NCBI GenBank assembly: GCA_001592805.2
Contig: CP051140.1
Location: 745,501 to 809,500 of the forward strand
DNA: 64,000 nucleotides
DNA from: Peltaster fructicola
Lineage: Eukaryota; Ascomycota; Dothideomycetes
Direction of reading: 5' to 3'
In this document: piece after piece, positions 44,222-55,182 of the stretch
Position numbering within the stretch: position 1 is the stretch's first letter
Layout of the letters: every line of letters starts with the position of its first letter
Translations under genes and position numbers: made by a program
Notes under the pieces: model-generated
The model's input: only the letters and a program-made list of their open reading frames with translations
What the model was told of the DNA's origin: nothing
Database searches by the model: none

Positions 44222-45118
44222 GGTGATCGCAGTATATGCAGGGGCGTGCAAATGGGAGAGACATGTTGGGTCCAAAGCCTGAGGCTTTATGGATGAGCTT
44301 GCCCAGTGACTTGGGAGTGTTAAGTGCTTCAATGTGTGACTGGAAATGCTAGGCTTTTCAGGTAGAAAGACTCGGCGAAGCGTACGTCGCTCGCGACGAG
44401 AGTGACTTGGACGGACTTACCGAATGCTTGACTATCTGCTGGTTGTCTCTTCGTGCAGCGCTCTTCATCCGGTATCAGTCTGGCAGGTGCGTCGTGCTCG
44501 AAGGAGCCGCCAGGATGACACAGTTTGAGGCATGATTGTCTGGAGGCAATATCGGTTGATCGCAGGCGAGGCTTTGAGAGAATGTCCGCGCTGTTGAAGC
44601 TGCGGCATGGTGCCTACGTTCTTGTCGATACTGTAAGGTAGATCTCATGCTTCTTCATTATGGCAAGTCTCGTGAAGCGACGCAAAGTACATGCTCGCTG
44701 CTGAGAAGTTCATAGCCTGTTGACTGTAACTGAAGACTCGCCGATGAGGTGAAGTGATGCTTCAGCGGAATATGCCATGTCTCGAGACCGCGCTGAATTG
44801 TGCTAGAGATCGCCAAGCATGCCATGCACAGCCCACGTGGGCATGGCATGAGCTCCTGAAAAACCGCACAAGACGCTCGACGACTAGCTCGTTCGTAGCA
44901 ACGCAGGTTGTGGTCGAAGAGTAGAACCTTGTAAGAGAAGGAGCCTTGTTGTCGTCCAGCAACTTTTCAGGGTCTGCTGAAAGCCCTCACCACCAATGAG
45001 ACACTCTCCTCAAGACACGCCGTTGGCATAGATGGACTTACATGCAGCACAGGCGACGATAATTCGATTGTAATGTCAAAGACCGCGGCTGTCCTCTCGA
45101 GAAGTGGTGAGTGAAGGC
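44222..45118. promoter_or_regulatory. Divergent intergenic region with palindromic E-box at 44818-44850
   Basis: About 900 bases between divergent starts. At 44831-44842 is a perfect 12-bp palindrome GCCCACGTGGGC containing the bHLH E-box CACGTG. It is flanked by an outer inverted repeat, CATGCCAT at 44818-44825 and ATGGCATG at 44843-44850. No coding sequence supported. Confidence 0.6.
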
Positions 45119-46708
45119 ATGCCACGATGGGGAGTCCCTTCATATAAGACCGTCCTCCTCACTTTGCTCGTTCTCTTGACAGTACAGACCGTAATAACCA
45201 CGATCATGCGTTTCTCACAACCTGTACCTTGGATCTTTGCAGGACTGCATGCTGTAAGCTCAGTAGCAGCACAGTTCGGCTATGGCTATGACCACCGCAA
45301 CACCTCGGAGAACTGTCAGGGAAGCAGTAATGTCTCTTTGACTTGGTACGCACCGGCCAAGACTCAGATCAATGACCTTCAAGGCGTTATCAACGGCACT
45401 GGTATCTATGGCTTCATCTTCAACTCGAGCCAAGGACCTCTAAACACGTACAACTGGTGCAACATGCCACATGTCAACATCGAGACGTACCCAGTAGCTG
45501 GCGACGAATACAAGCTGGAGTACGTCGAGGTCATCCACCGTCACCACAAGCGTACACCATACGCTGCTAACACATTCCCGGTTGAGAACTATCCTTGGTA
45601 CTGCAGTGACGAAGGGCTCTTCTATGGTGGCGAGCCTATCAATCCATACGGCAATCGCACGTCGAACACGTACTGGAAGGTGTACACTTCGACCTCTAAC
45701 CCACTCGTGCCAGCAGGCTTCAACGGGACCTGCCAGTTCCCTCAAATAACCCGTCAAGGCCTAGACGACAGTCATCAGCACGGCATTGACCTCAAGAGAG
45801 TCTACTCTGACCTGCTTGAGTTCATCCCAGACGACTACGACGCAGACGTTGTCTCTTACCGGGTCACGAACAATGTGATCACTTCTCAGGTTGCCAGCAT
45901 GCTGATCGCTGGCATGTACCCAGAGCGTGAGGGAGAGGACAGCGGTATCCTTATACAGCCTGCAAGCATCGACTCTTTGGAGCCGGCATACAGCTGTTCA
46001 GCAGCCAGTGCACTCTTCAGCTCATACGGATCAGGAAGCTCTGCAGCTGGATGGCAAGCACATCTCCAGGCAGCTTCAAGCTTGTATGCTCAGCTGGATG
46101 CCATCTCTGGTATCAGCCCATCGAATAGTGCATGGCATGTGTCGTTCGATCACTACTTCGACAACCTGTCAGCACGACTCTGCCACCAGAAGGCACTTCC
46201 ATGCAATGTCAAAAACAGCTCACTGTGTGTCACTCAACAACAAGCTGAGGAAGTGTTCCGCCTTGGAGAGTACGAGTATAGCTACATCTATCGCGATGCC
46301 AGCCAGTCTCTTCAGGCCAGCACTGCCAGCTATGGCATCTGGATTGCCGAGCTGTCGCAGAACCTCCGACATGCCATGGGTCAAGGAGCATCGAGTGTCA
46401 ACGCCACAGCTCAGTCTGTGAGATACAGACACAACGTCGCTCATGACGGCTCTATCTCCCGTCTGCTGTCCATTCTGCAGCTTGAGAAGATGGTCTGGCC
46501 AGGTATGGGTTCGGAGGTAGTCTTTGAGCTCTTCAGCAAGCGTGGCTGCTACTATGTTCGTGTGCTCTGGGGAGGTCAGATTCTTAAGTCAAGCCATCCA
46601 GCATTTGGCAGCTTTGATATGGTGCCTGTCCAGACAGTGCTCGCATACTTTGACGGTCTTGTTGGTGTAGGTGCAAGCAAGGTACCGAAGCTCTGCAGTA
46701 CAACGTAA
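45119..46708 (+). CDS. Secreted histidine phosphatase-fold (clade 2) protein
   Basis: 529 aa from the first ATG at 45119; an ATG at 45206 (MRFSQPVPWIFAGLHAVSSVAAQ) is an alternative that gives a cleaner signal peptide, while the longer form has a signal-anchor-like run (VLLTLLVLLTVQTVITT). The phosphatase motif reads EVIHRHHKRTPY, i.e. RHHKRTP instead of the classical RHGxRxP, with the nucleophile His kept. The C-terminal proton-donor motif is AHDGSISRLL (HD). Many N-glycosylation sites (NTSE, NVSL, NGTG, NSSQ, NRTS, NGTC) and Cys pairs show passage through the secretory pathway. This resembles fungal acid phosphatase-like proteins related to 2-phosphoxylose phosphatase. Substrate unknown. 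Confidence 0.78.
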   Translation: MPRWGVPSYKTVLLTLLVLLTVQTVITTIMRFSQPVPWIFAGLHAVSSVAAQFGYGYDHRNTSENCQGSSNVSLTWYAPAKTQINDLQGVINGTGIYGFIFNSSQGPLNTYNWCNMPHVNIETYPVAGDEYKLEYVEVIHRHHKRTPYAANTFPVENYPWYCSDEGLFYGGEPINPYGNRTSNTYWKVYTSTSNPLVPAGFNGTCQFPQITRQGLDDSHQHGIDLKRVYSDLLEFIPDDYDADVVSYRVTNNVITSQVASMLIAGMYPEREGEDSGILIQPASIDSLEPAYSCSAASALFSSYGSGSSAAGWQAHLQAASSLYAQLDAISGISPSNSAWHVSFDHYFDNLSARLCHQKALPCNVKNSSLCVTQQQAEEVFRLGEYEYSYIYRDASQSLQASTASYGIWIAELSQNLRHAMGQGASSVNATAQSVRYRHNVAHDGSISRLLSILQLEKMVWPGMGSEVVFELFSKRGCYYVRVLWGGQILKSSHPAFGSFDMVPVQTVLAYFDGLVGVGASKVPKLCSTT

Positions 46709-47243
46709 TTATTGTATAGGCATCGTTGGTAAAGGATCTCATCGTTCTCAGTGCGCAAGGTCTCAAGCCCGGCCGTCCTGCAGCACCATTCACATGCTCG
46801 TTCGCAGTTCTTGTTGCAAGGGTCTACCCAGCGCGAGTTCAGACGAAGAGGCTGAGCACGATCTCCGTCTCCATGGCAACGGAGGGGCTTAACACAACGC
46901 GCCCCTGTAAATATGCTTCGAAAGGCGTCAAATCAGCTCGATAACCAGGAAGACTGGACCATTTCAAGGCACAGCTAGCTGATAACAGATTGTGCGTTCA
47001 CTCATTTGTGTTGCGCCATCATCCGGACCCATCCTTGGACCAGCAATATCCTTGCACACTACAGCATTGTTGATTACAATCTTGCGGGTCACAACTTCAC
47101 GGCCACTTCTTCTATCTCACCCCTTCACGACGAGACGCATCGACGTAGTCTTCAGAAGCTGATGCGCAGCTATCGAATATCCCTCATGCGACCGCGAACG
47201 ACGAATACCAGATGATGCCAGCGATCGAGACACATCATACAAC
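46709..47243. other. Intergenic
   Basis: 535 bases, 3' end of the phosphatase-fold gene and promoter/leader of the kelch gene. Nothing else supported. Confidence 0.4.
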
Positions 47244-50159
47244 ATGACCTCGCTTGCTCGAGTGCTTCACATTGCATCACTCGCGACGACGGCCTTCGCG
47301 AACACACTCCCATACAACCCGAGCAAGATCTTCCTACCCTCAAACTCATCGTTTGCGTACATATTCGACTCGACATCGCAGGACGATGGTTCGACACGCT
47401 TACTTTCCCTTGACCTCAGCAAGCAGGTCGACACAAGCAGTATCACACTCAACACGCTCAACAACACTGTTGTCGCGGGAGGATTGGCGAGGAGCATCAT
47501 TCAAGATACAAATGGCAACCTGATATCCATCAGCGGCAATTGTACAGCTGGAGCAAGCACCACACAAGTATGGACATTCGTACCAAACAAGCAAGACACA
47601 GCTGGCAATGGATCATGGACACAAAATGCAGTGACAGGGCAGCAGACGGTAGGATTCCTGGCAAATGGCATGGCTTTCTCGAGCCAGAGCAATGCTGCGA
47701 CCTCAAATCTGTACCTCTTCGCCGGTATGTGCCCAGCTGCAGCTACAACGACCTCCACCTGGACAAGTAACGCAACATATTCAGCGAACATGCTGAAGTT
47801 GGTATCATCGAACAGCAACGGCGTAGTAGACTATACTGAAAGTACGACTATAAGCAGTGGAGGTCCGGTTGCAGAAGCAGGCTTCTCAGTTACAGGATTG
47901 CCCAGATCTGGTCAAGGCAACTCTATTCAGCAGCAGTTCGTGATGATCGGTGGGCATACGCAGTCAGCATTTATCAACATGTCGCAAGTGGCCATCTTCT
48001 CCTTGCCACAAGAGAGCTGGACTTTTCTTCCGATTCAGCAAACAAGTGCTGTCACAGTGGAGCCGCGCTCAGGTCATACTGCCGTGCTCACTAAAGATGG
48101 CAGCAAGATTGTCGTTCTTGGAGGATGGGTGGGCGATATCAGCTCGCCAGCCCAGCCGCAGCTTGCTGTGTTGGATATCGGTGCTGGCTATGGCGGAAGT
48201 GGTGAATGGCAATGGACAACGCCATCGCTGTCTGGATCAGGACTATCAGCGAATGCAGGTCTCTTTGGCCACGGTGCAGCAATGCTATCGGACGACATCA
48301 TGCTGGTCTATGGCGGCTACCAAATCTCTGGTACATCGGCCAACAGCAAGAGAGCTCTTTCACAGGCACAGCCGTTATTGTTCAATGTCAGCTCCAGTCA
48401 GTGGATATCCTCATACAACGTGCCTGTTAGCACTAACACACAGACGCCTGCGAGCTCGGGTGGCTCAAGTCCCTCTGGACAGACAATCGGGCTTGCAGTC
48501 GGACTGAGCATCGGCGCACTGATCCTCATTGCTCTGGTTATCTTCTACTTCTGGTACACTCGACGTGCGAAGCGGAAGCATCAGGAAGCTGAGCGACACC
48601 TCACATCACGCTCTTCGGACGGATCGTACGCACACATCAGTCAGCCATTCCTTGAGAAGAACAGTATCGATGAACGTGGTGGAGACATGTCAGCTCTCAG
48701 TCATCCCTGGCTTAATCCAGACAACATACAGCCAATGGTCCAGCATGGTTCAGCTACTGGCGCCTTCATGGACAACCCAAGTCCAACACGTGGACTGCGC
48801 AAAGGAGTACCAGCTCGTGGCTATTCGTACCATGCTGCACCTCGTTATGACGAGAAACGAGCGAGTCGACACAGTGGTAACATTCACCCCATTGCGGAAG
48901 ACGATGAAGTGTCTATGGCTGGCGACCACATGCTGTCAGAGGCTGAGCGACAGCTCAAGGAAGTTGCAGCGATCCTGAACTCTAACAGAACGCCTGAAAG
49001 AGCCAGAGACTTCCCGAATCCTCTGAGGAGCCACCCTGTGTCACCTGAGGTCGGCGATTCTCGTCACGTCTCGGCGTCAGCACGGAGTGGCAGTCCGAAT
49101 TGGACAATTGAGCCAGACGAGATGACGACTCGATCTGGCCGTGTCTCACCTACCAAGACTGACGACCGAACATCGTCGTCACTTAGCGAGCGATCACATC
49201 GATCGTTCTTCTCAGACAACTCGATCACAAGGACTATGTCGACTAGGACTGGTGCTCTGTTGGCGGCGGCCGCAGCAGCAGCTCATGTTCGAGGCAAAGC
49301 GGTAGAGGTCGAAACTCAATCTGAGGTCAGAACCGACACAATGTCCACGTTTGGACGCACCTCACCAGTCAGTCGCAGAACTGTTGCGCGATCGTCCACA
49401 AATGGCTCTTCTTCTGCCTCTGAGCCAAAAAGCGCCGGTGCATATGCTGAGTCGTTCCACACAGCACGTTCGAAGGCTGCAAAACACGAAGGTGATGCAC
49501 TGTATGGTGGTCAAGACTACGATGATCCGTACGGCAGGGCGCTCGCAGCTGACAACAATACAATGCCTTCACTTCAGTATGGTCCGACTCGACGACGTCA
49601 AGGCATACTCGGCAGTCTGCGAAAGGCTATCGGCGTCATAGCTGCGACCGATAGGACCATGTCTCTGACCAGCAGAGGCAATACTTACGATCAACTACCG
49701 AGCACGAACTCATCGCCAACAAAAGAACGGCGCAATCCGGTGGATAATGTCCGTCGCACTGTCTCGGATGGCGGCGCACTTCTTCGACAGAAACGAGGCA
49801 GACATGACTGGGCGGATGGTGCCTGGCCACCATACCACGACGATCCTGATCCTGGCGACTGGGGCGAGCATGGACGCACGTCGCTTGAGAAGAAGCAAGC
49901 TGAAGAGGAATGGGACGTCGAAGACGCAGCTGGTAAACGCGATGTTCAGATCATGTTTACCGTGCCAAAGTCCAGACTTCGTGTTGTCAATGCAGATATG
50001 GATCGAGCGAGTCTGAGAAGCGTCAGCGACGGAGCATTGAGCCGAGCAGGAAGCATGAGAGTTGTCCGACGTGAGGAGTCTCGCAATGCACTGAACGCGA
50101 CTGAGAAGCTTGCATCTATGCCAGAGGTTGAAGGAGATGACAAGGACAAGACGTCGTGA
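47244..50159 (+). CDS. Kelch-propeller single-pass membrane protein
   Basis: Single exon, 971 aa. Signal peptide 1-19 (LHIASLATTAFA). Residues about 20-395 form a kelch-type beta-propeller (LYLFAGMCP, FVMIGGHTQ, IVVLGGWVGD, MLVYGGYQ) with several N-glycosylation sites. A Ser/Gly/Thr linker leads to a transmembrane helix at about 415-438 (IGLAVGLSIGALILIALVIFYF) followed by the stop-transfer RRAKRKHQ. The cytosolic tail of about 530 residues is Ser/Arg-rich and disordered, with an Ala run (LLAAAAAAAH), phospho-like SP/RS sites, and GSLRKAIGV. Fungal kelch membrane proteins of this shape have been linked to cell-wall sensing and polarity (compare Rax2), but this one cannot be assigned to a named gene. 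Confidence 0.8.
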   Translation: MTSLARVLHIASLATTAFANTLPYNPSKIFLPSNSSFAYIFDSTSQDDGSTRLLSLDLSKQVDTSSITLNTLNNTVVAGGLARSIIQDTNGNLISISGNCTAGASTTQVWTFVPNKQDTAGNGSWTQNAVTGQQTVGFLANGMAFSSQSNAATSNLYLFAGMCPAAATTTSTWTSNATYSANMLKLVSSNSNGVVDYTESTTISSGGPVAEAGFSVTGLPRSGQGNSIQQQFVMIGGHTQSAFINMSQVAIFSLPQESWTFLPIQQTSAVTVEPRSGHTAVLTKDGSKIVVLGGWVGDISSPAQPQLAVLDIGAGYGGSGEWQWTTPSLSGSGLSANAGLFGHGAAMLSDDIMLVYGGYQISGTSANSKRALSQAQPLLFNVSSSQWISSYNVPVSTNTQTPASSGGSSPSGQTIGLAVGLSIGALILIALVIFYFWYTRRAKRKHQEAERHLTSRSSDGSYAHISQPFLEKNSIDERGGDMSALSHPWLNPDNIQPMVQHGSATGAFMDNPSPTRGLRKGVPARGYSYHAAPRYDEKRASRHSGNIHPIAEDDEVSMAGDHMLSEAERQLKEVAAILNSNRTPERARDFPNPLRSHPVSPEVGDSRHVSASARSGSPNWTIEPDEMTTRSGRVSPTKTDDRTSSSLSERSHRSFFSDNSITRTMSTRTGALLAAAAAAAHVRGKAVEVETQSEVRTDTMSTFGRTSPVSRRTVARSSTNGSSSASEPKSAGAYAESFHTARSKAAKHEGDALYGGQDYDDPYGRALAADNNTMPSLQYGPTRRRQGILGSLRKAIGVIAATDRTMSLTSRGNTYDQLPSTNSSPTKERRNPVDNVRRTVSDGGALLRQKRGRHDWADGAWPPYHDDPDPGDWGEHGRTSLEKKQAEEEWDVEDAAGKRDVQIMFTVPKSRLRVVNADMDRASLRSVSDGALSRAGSMRVVRREESRNALNATEKLASMPEVEGDDKDKTS

Positions 50160-50859
50160 GGTACCTCGTGCGACAAGGGTTGTGATGATAAGGTTATGGC
50201 GGTCGATCGGGGTTCGGTCGAGTTCTTAGTATTTGAGCGATTGGTGTTTCTGGTGTCGTGATCATATATTGTGCTGATATAGTGATGAATGGAATGTCTT
50301 GTGCATAGAGTACACTCTTCGTCCAGTAAAGGTGCTCACAGCAGAGCTTACAACAAAGTGCCGAGACCCTTCGGCAGACGAAGCCATAGCTCGCTGGCTG
50401 ATCTCCTAAATGAGTAGCTGTCGGCGACAACAGGGTGACATGGATGAGGCTTAAAGCACATGCAAAAACGTCAGTTTATCAGGAACCAATGAGACCGGTC
50501 AACTCCTTCACTCGTTCTCTCACCTCTGTCGCTATGACGAGCGCAGCCTTGGATAAGTGCATCGGCATAGTGGCAGCAGGTAACAATCGGGATGCTTTAA
50601 CATGATACAGAGCAAGACGTGCTTCCTCAAGACGATCTCACTGCACGTCTACCCGGCCGATAAGATCGATATCGTTGAAACAAGTGGGCCTCGATAGAAC
50701 TATCCTGCCGACACAGACCTCAGTCTAGTCGATCTAGGGGACAGAAAGTATGACCTGAAGGTTTGCTGACTGGCGCATGTCGCCATTGCCTGTGCTTTCT
50801 AAATACTTTTCGACAGTCTTCCACCTGTATCATACGCCTTCCCACACACTCGTTTCAAT
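50160..50859. other. Intergenic
   Basis: 700 bases, both neighbours on the plus strand. Promoter and leader of the peroxidase gene. No repeats or RNA genes supported. Confidence 0.4.
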
Positions 50860-52033
50860 ATGGCAGCTGCCTCACGCACATTCTCACGCTTCACGCGTTC
50901 CTCAACACTCTCTGGCTTTGCAACCAGCACCACCCGCCAAGCTACTGTGGCGCGCCAGACCTTCCAGCGACAAGCACGACGAGGATATGCAGACGCAGCA
51001 CCAAAGTCTGGCGGTGGCAGCAACGCTCTCCTCGGTGCAGCCGTTGTGGCCGCTCTGGGAGCTGGAGGATACTACTACCTCAACAGCACAGCAAGTGGCC
51101 AATCCGCCAAGTCCGAGATTGCAAACAAAACTGCTGGTGCCGCCTTCACTCCATCTAGAGTCGACTACCAGAAGGTGTATGATGCAGTTGCAAAGCGACT
51201 GATCGACGAGGACGACTACGATGACGGCTCATACGGACCTGTGCTGCTGCGTCTCGGCTGGCACGCGTCAGGTACATTCGACAAGGAGACCGGAACAGGT
51301 GGTTCGAACGGTGCTACTATGCGATTCGCTCCAGAGGGAGACCACGGTGCCAACGCAGGTCTCAAGGCTGCCCGCGACTTCCTCGAGCCGGTCAAGGAGC
51401 AGTTCCCATGGATTTCGTACTCAGACCTCTGGACGCTCGCAGCTGTCTGTGCGATCCAGGAGATGAACGGACCACACATTCCATGGCGACCAGGCCGAGC
51501 TGACCGCGACCTCAGCTTCTGCACTCCAGACGGTCGTCTGCCAGATGCATCGAAGGAACAGAAGCATCTTCGTGACATCTTCTACCGCATGGGCTTCAAT
51601 GATCAGGAGATCGTTGCTCTCTCTGGGTGAGCAATAAGAGACAGAGCGTCTTAGTAGATACTGACTCTTGCATAGTGCACACGCTCTTGGCCGTTGTCAT
51701 ACCGACCGATCAGGCTTCGATGGCCCATGGACCTTTTCGCCAACTCAACTCACAAACGACTACTACAAGCTGCTGATCGAGGAGAAGTGGTCGTGGAAGA
51801 AGTGGCAAGGTCCAAAGCAATACGAGGACGTTAAGAGCAAGAGCTTGATGATGCTGCCATCCGACATGGCTTTGATCAAGGACAAGTCGTTCCGCGAGCA
51901 CGTCAAGCGTTACGCAGACAACAACGACGCCTTCTTCAGTGACTTTTCCAATGTCATCATGAAGCTGTTCGAGCTGGGTGTGCCGTTCACCACAGGAGAG
52001 GATGCTCGCATTGAATTCCAGAAGAGTGCTTAG
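50860..52033 (+). CDS. CCP1: Cytochrome c peroxidase, mitochondrial
   Basis: Exons 50860-51626 and 51676-52033, 49-nt intron, 374 aa. Residues 1-42 are an Arg/Ser/Thr-rich presequence, followed by a hydrophobic sorting segment ([19 protein letters not shown], about 56-75), the bipartite signal for the intermembrane space. The distal haem side is [13 protein letters not shown] (Arg, Trp, His) and the proximal side [12 protein letters not shown], with the intron splitting the codons just before the proximal His. The radical-forming Trp is in DGPWTFSP and its Asp partner in [12 protein letters not shown]. It reduces H2O2 with electrons from cytochrome c. All catalytic residues known from yeast Ccp1 appear present. 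Confidence 0.96.
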
Positions 52034-53073
52034 ATGACGAGACTGTACAGAATTCGAATAGATATACAACACGATACCAGAGCAAGATAGACATATACAG
52101 CACTTGTGTTCTCTCCCACCACACCGTCACCGCGTATAACTACTACCACCCTCTCCATGGCCATGACAAGGACACCCATGCTTTTCGGATAGGAGCTCAA
52201 AGCTCTATGGCCGACCATCGGAACAAGCTTGGCTCTCACTGCTCTAGCTTTACGCCTCCAAACCACCCTGCATACCCTTTATGCATAGAGAGTCTGGGGT
52301 AGCTCTGACTATGTGGCCATCCGACACCGAAGGAGAGGTGAAGCAGTTCGAGAATGGGGACTCTGTTTGCTTTCTAGAACCATGGATTCGTTGTCTTATC
52401 TCCCTGTAACCAGATATAGGCGACTTCTATGATAAGAGCCCTGGTACAATGATATTACTCCATTCTCGACTTGCTTCACGACGAGCTGAGGAATGGAGAG
52501 CTTTACCACAACATATGCTCATCACTGCGATGCAAGGAGCCTGTAGAGCTTTTTCAATGGGCTGACTGATGTATGCTACATTCAACAGCCGAGATTGGTA
52601 CCTGCTTGACGGGTATCCATCGCCTGTTGCTAAAGTCACGCGACATCACACTGTTGCCCCACCGTACCACGCCATGCCAGAGACGTCGCTGAGCTCAAGG
52701 TGCAACTTGCAGGTGTGTCGTGTGCTCTGGGACATTTTCCAATATTCGTGACATCGAGTCTACAGGCTTTCTCATCCATTTTGACTCTACAGCTATACTT
52801 TCTCAACAATCTCTGCCATCAAAGACATAAGAGTGGTGCTTCATGACAAACACTGTGCTGGTCCCTGACCTATAACTTCTGCCATCTGTTGACTCACGCG
52901 ATCACCTGCACAACGCCGTCCCTGTTCTTACCTCTTTAGGGAGCTTGTGCTGTAGCTGGCCAGCTCCATCTTCGTCATTCCCTGCCCTTGTTGCTTGAAA
53001 CAACCTCCGACTTCACTCCATCTCTCTCAACATCTTTCCTTTGACAACAACCGACGAACAACTACAATCAAGC
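52034..53073. other. Intergenic / 5' leader of the Stf2-like gene
   Basis: About 1 kb. The 3' part is the leader of the Stf2-like transcript, since its first intron begins at 53075. No gene is supported elsewhere; short open frames lack protein features. Confidence 0.4.
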
Positions 53074-53668
53074 AGTAAGTTGCAGGCTCTGGTTGCTCTG
53101 GATGCATACTGATCGGCTATAGTGACTCGTACTCGCAAGGTGACCGATCGTGACCATGCTGGCCTCGCCAATGGCACGGCTGCTCCGGAAGAGCATCTTC
53201 CAAAGTACTGGGGCAAAGCACAGCTCGACAACCCAGCCAACACCAAGAAGCAAGGTGGTGGCAAAGGCAACTGGTGAGTGCTTTGCCTATGTCTTGTGGT
53301 GCAATGCTGACACAAGTAGGGGTCGTGAGGGCGAATCAGAGCTCGAAGACTACAGCTTCACCATGCTCAAGGCACGTCGTCGTACCAACAGCTTCAGCAC
53401 TGCGGCCGGCCACAATGCTTTGAAGACCAAGTTCGAGTCTATGGACCCAGAAGCCATCGACTATGACGAGCACGTCCATGGTCCAGGTATGATCGACGAA
53501 GTCACCGAGCACGAGCTCGAGAAGATGTCATCATCCTCCTCGGCTGGTACCATGGCCAGCGTCGAGGGAAGAAAGAGCTTGCTGCCAGTCAAAAGTAAGG
53601 ACAGCAATAAACGAGCTGCAAGCGGCATGACCAAACACTGTACCTTAAAGCAGATGAAGCTCATGTGA
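53074..53668 (+). CDS. STF2: Stf2-like (Hyaluronan/mRNA-binding family) small protein; start codon split by intron
   Basis: The coding region is A at 53074, then exon 53123-53273, then 53320-53668. The first intron (53075-53122, 48 nt, GTAAGT...CTATAG) cuts the ATG as A|TG; the second (53274-53319) is 46 nt. The resulting N-terminus MTRTRKVTDRD matches yeast Stf2 (MTRTNKWTER), and LPKYWGKAQLDNPANTKKQGGGKGNWGREG is the family core (quoted in part). A block LKARRRTNSFS and DEHVHGPGM follows. 166 aa as read; the 3' end is uncertain because a further GTAAGG donor at about 53595 could start one more intron. Stf2 stabilises the ATP synthase-inhibitor complex in vitro and acts as a stress-protective hydrophilin and ribosome-associated factor in yeast. 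Confidence 0.8.
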
Positions 53669-53747
53669 GCAATGTACCATTATCAATGACGATCTTTACA
53701 ATCTGCCATATTCTCTTCATCAAGAGGTTGTCGTGAACCTCACCAAC

Positions 53748-54824
53748 TCATAGTTGTACTTCGTTGTCGAGCAAGCGGACCTCCTCGCCAGGTTTGAAGG
53801 CTGGAAGCCCGATATATGGACAGCCATCACATCTGAAGGCATCACCTAGGGCGCAATTTCCGCACGACCCTATCTTGCCCTGGACTGTGAAGTCGACCTC
53901 TGTCAGGTCGTTGGCTGTGAGCTTTGCAAGGTTAGAATCTGCTTCTGCGCGCTTGACTTTGTCTTCTGCCTCTAGTCGTTGTGCAAGGCCACAGGTGCAG
54001 TCCTTGCAAGCTCGTCTTCGCTTGCTGTTTGGTTTGCAGTTCTCAGCTAGCCATCTGTTAGCCACATCCTCAAGAATAAGCAAGTATGACTTACGGACGA
54101 TGATAGGCTTCTCCAGATCGCTGGCGCTGAGGAAAGTATCAGGATCCACAGAATCGGCCTGCATAAGTTCCTCATTGCTTGGAATCTCCATCTCCATCTC
54201 ATCATCTTCGTAATCGTCGTTTGTATCCACAAAGCCAACGCCATTGGGAGCCAGCTGTACAACACTCTCTTCTGCCTTCCTCTTGCCTACTATGGTGGCC
54301 TCCACAGGATTGGCAGGCACAGCAGCAGCATCTGCTTTTTTCCGCTTGCCAAAGCTGAGCTGTACCGTCTGCGCAGCATTGCCACTGGATTGCTTCAACA
54401 TTGTGCCATTTCCTCCATCTTGCATGCCTGCCAGCACTGCCTCCGTCTTGAGAGTGCCCTCCATCCTGCCATTCCGCGAGACCAGTCGTCCATTGTTATC
54501 GAGCGATTGAAAGATCTTGTCCATCGTTGTGCGGTCGAGCAATTGATCCACCTCTGCTGCGGAGCCGTCTACATCTGTGAGTAGCATGACTACATCGTAC
54601 GTTGCAGCTGGCAGAGACACTAAGCCCATGGCTAATCGATCGAGCATCTGAATGTCTGTGGAGCTCCTGTCGTGAGCTTCAAGTACGCCATTAAGCGTCT
54701 CTGGGTGTGCAGATACTGAGGGTGGGGCTATAATGAGTGTTCGTTTGCTCGCGTTCGGCGACTTGCTGTGAACGGCATTGAAGTCGAAGTCTGAGGAGGT
54801 GTCTAGCAGCACTGAGGGCGCCAT
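53748..54824 (-). CDS. DRE2: Anamorsin / Dre2, cytosolic Fe-S assembly protein
   Basis: Minus-strand exons 54824-54095 and 54046-53748, 342 aa. The 48-nt intron (GTAAGT...GCTAACAG...CTAG) keeps frame and has no stop, so an unspliced reading adds 16 residues; splicing restores [20 protein letters not shown]. Residues 1-150: the methyltransferase-like domain ([30 protein letters not shown]). C-terminus: Cys motifs ACKDCTCG and [14 protein letters not shown]...CPYIG, binding 2Fe-2S and 4Fe-4S clusters. Dre2 with Tah18 feeds electrons into cytosolic Fe-S protein assembly. Start at 54824 ([10 protein letters not shown]) is the conserved one; an upstream in-frame ATG at 54899 exists. Confidence 0.93.
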   Translation of the reverse strand: MAPSVLLDTSSDFDFNAVHSKSPNASKRTLIIAPPSVSAHPETLNGVLEAHDRSSTDIQMLDRLAMGLVSLPAATYDVVMLLTDVDGSAAEVDQLLDRTTMDKIFQSLDNNGRLVSRNGRMEGTLKTEAVLAGMQDGGNGTMLKQSSGNAAQTVQLSFGKRKKADAAAVPANPVEATIVGKRKAEESVVQLAPNGVGFVDTNDDYEDDEMEMEIPSNEELMQADSVDPDTFLSASDLEKPIIVRKSYLLILEDVANRWLAENCKPNSKRRRACKDCTCGLAQRLEAEDKVKRAEADSNLAKLTANDLTEVDFTVQGKIGSCGNCALGDAFRCDGCPYIGLPAFKPGEEVRLLDNEVQL

Positions 54825-55182
54825 GTTGTCGTTCGTGCTACAACGAGTGTTGTGAAGAGTGAGTGGGAGAGTGTTGTCAGAGATTGTAGGTTGATTCATG
54901 ACAAATGCAGATCCGATGACGGAAGTTTGGCAAGCAGGGTCCAGTTCTCAGCCACGTCTGATACCATACCAGCCACCTAGTAGTATCAACCGTCGCTGCT
55001 TCATAGTCGGGTCTGCGCTTGCAACAATGTGATTGTCTCAAACCTCCTCTGAGAGGTAGTAACATTATTCATCGCATTGTGCGTTGTTGAGCCTCTCCGC
55101 CGGCATCAGTCTCATATACTTGCTTGTGAGCAGCATTACAGAACGACCCGCGCCAGAAGCAGCACCTGACAGCGAGTATCCG
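54825..55182. other. Divergent intergenic region
   Basis: 358 bases shared by DRE2 (minus) and the Cys-rich surface protein gene (plus). No distinct element seen. Confidence 0.35.

Noticed and set aside
54047-54094. Unspliced in-frame reading of DRE2 adding 16 residues
   Set aside because: The added segment is bounded by GTAAGT and CTAG with a GCTAAC branch site, and removing it restores the conserved PENCKP linker.
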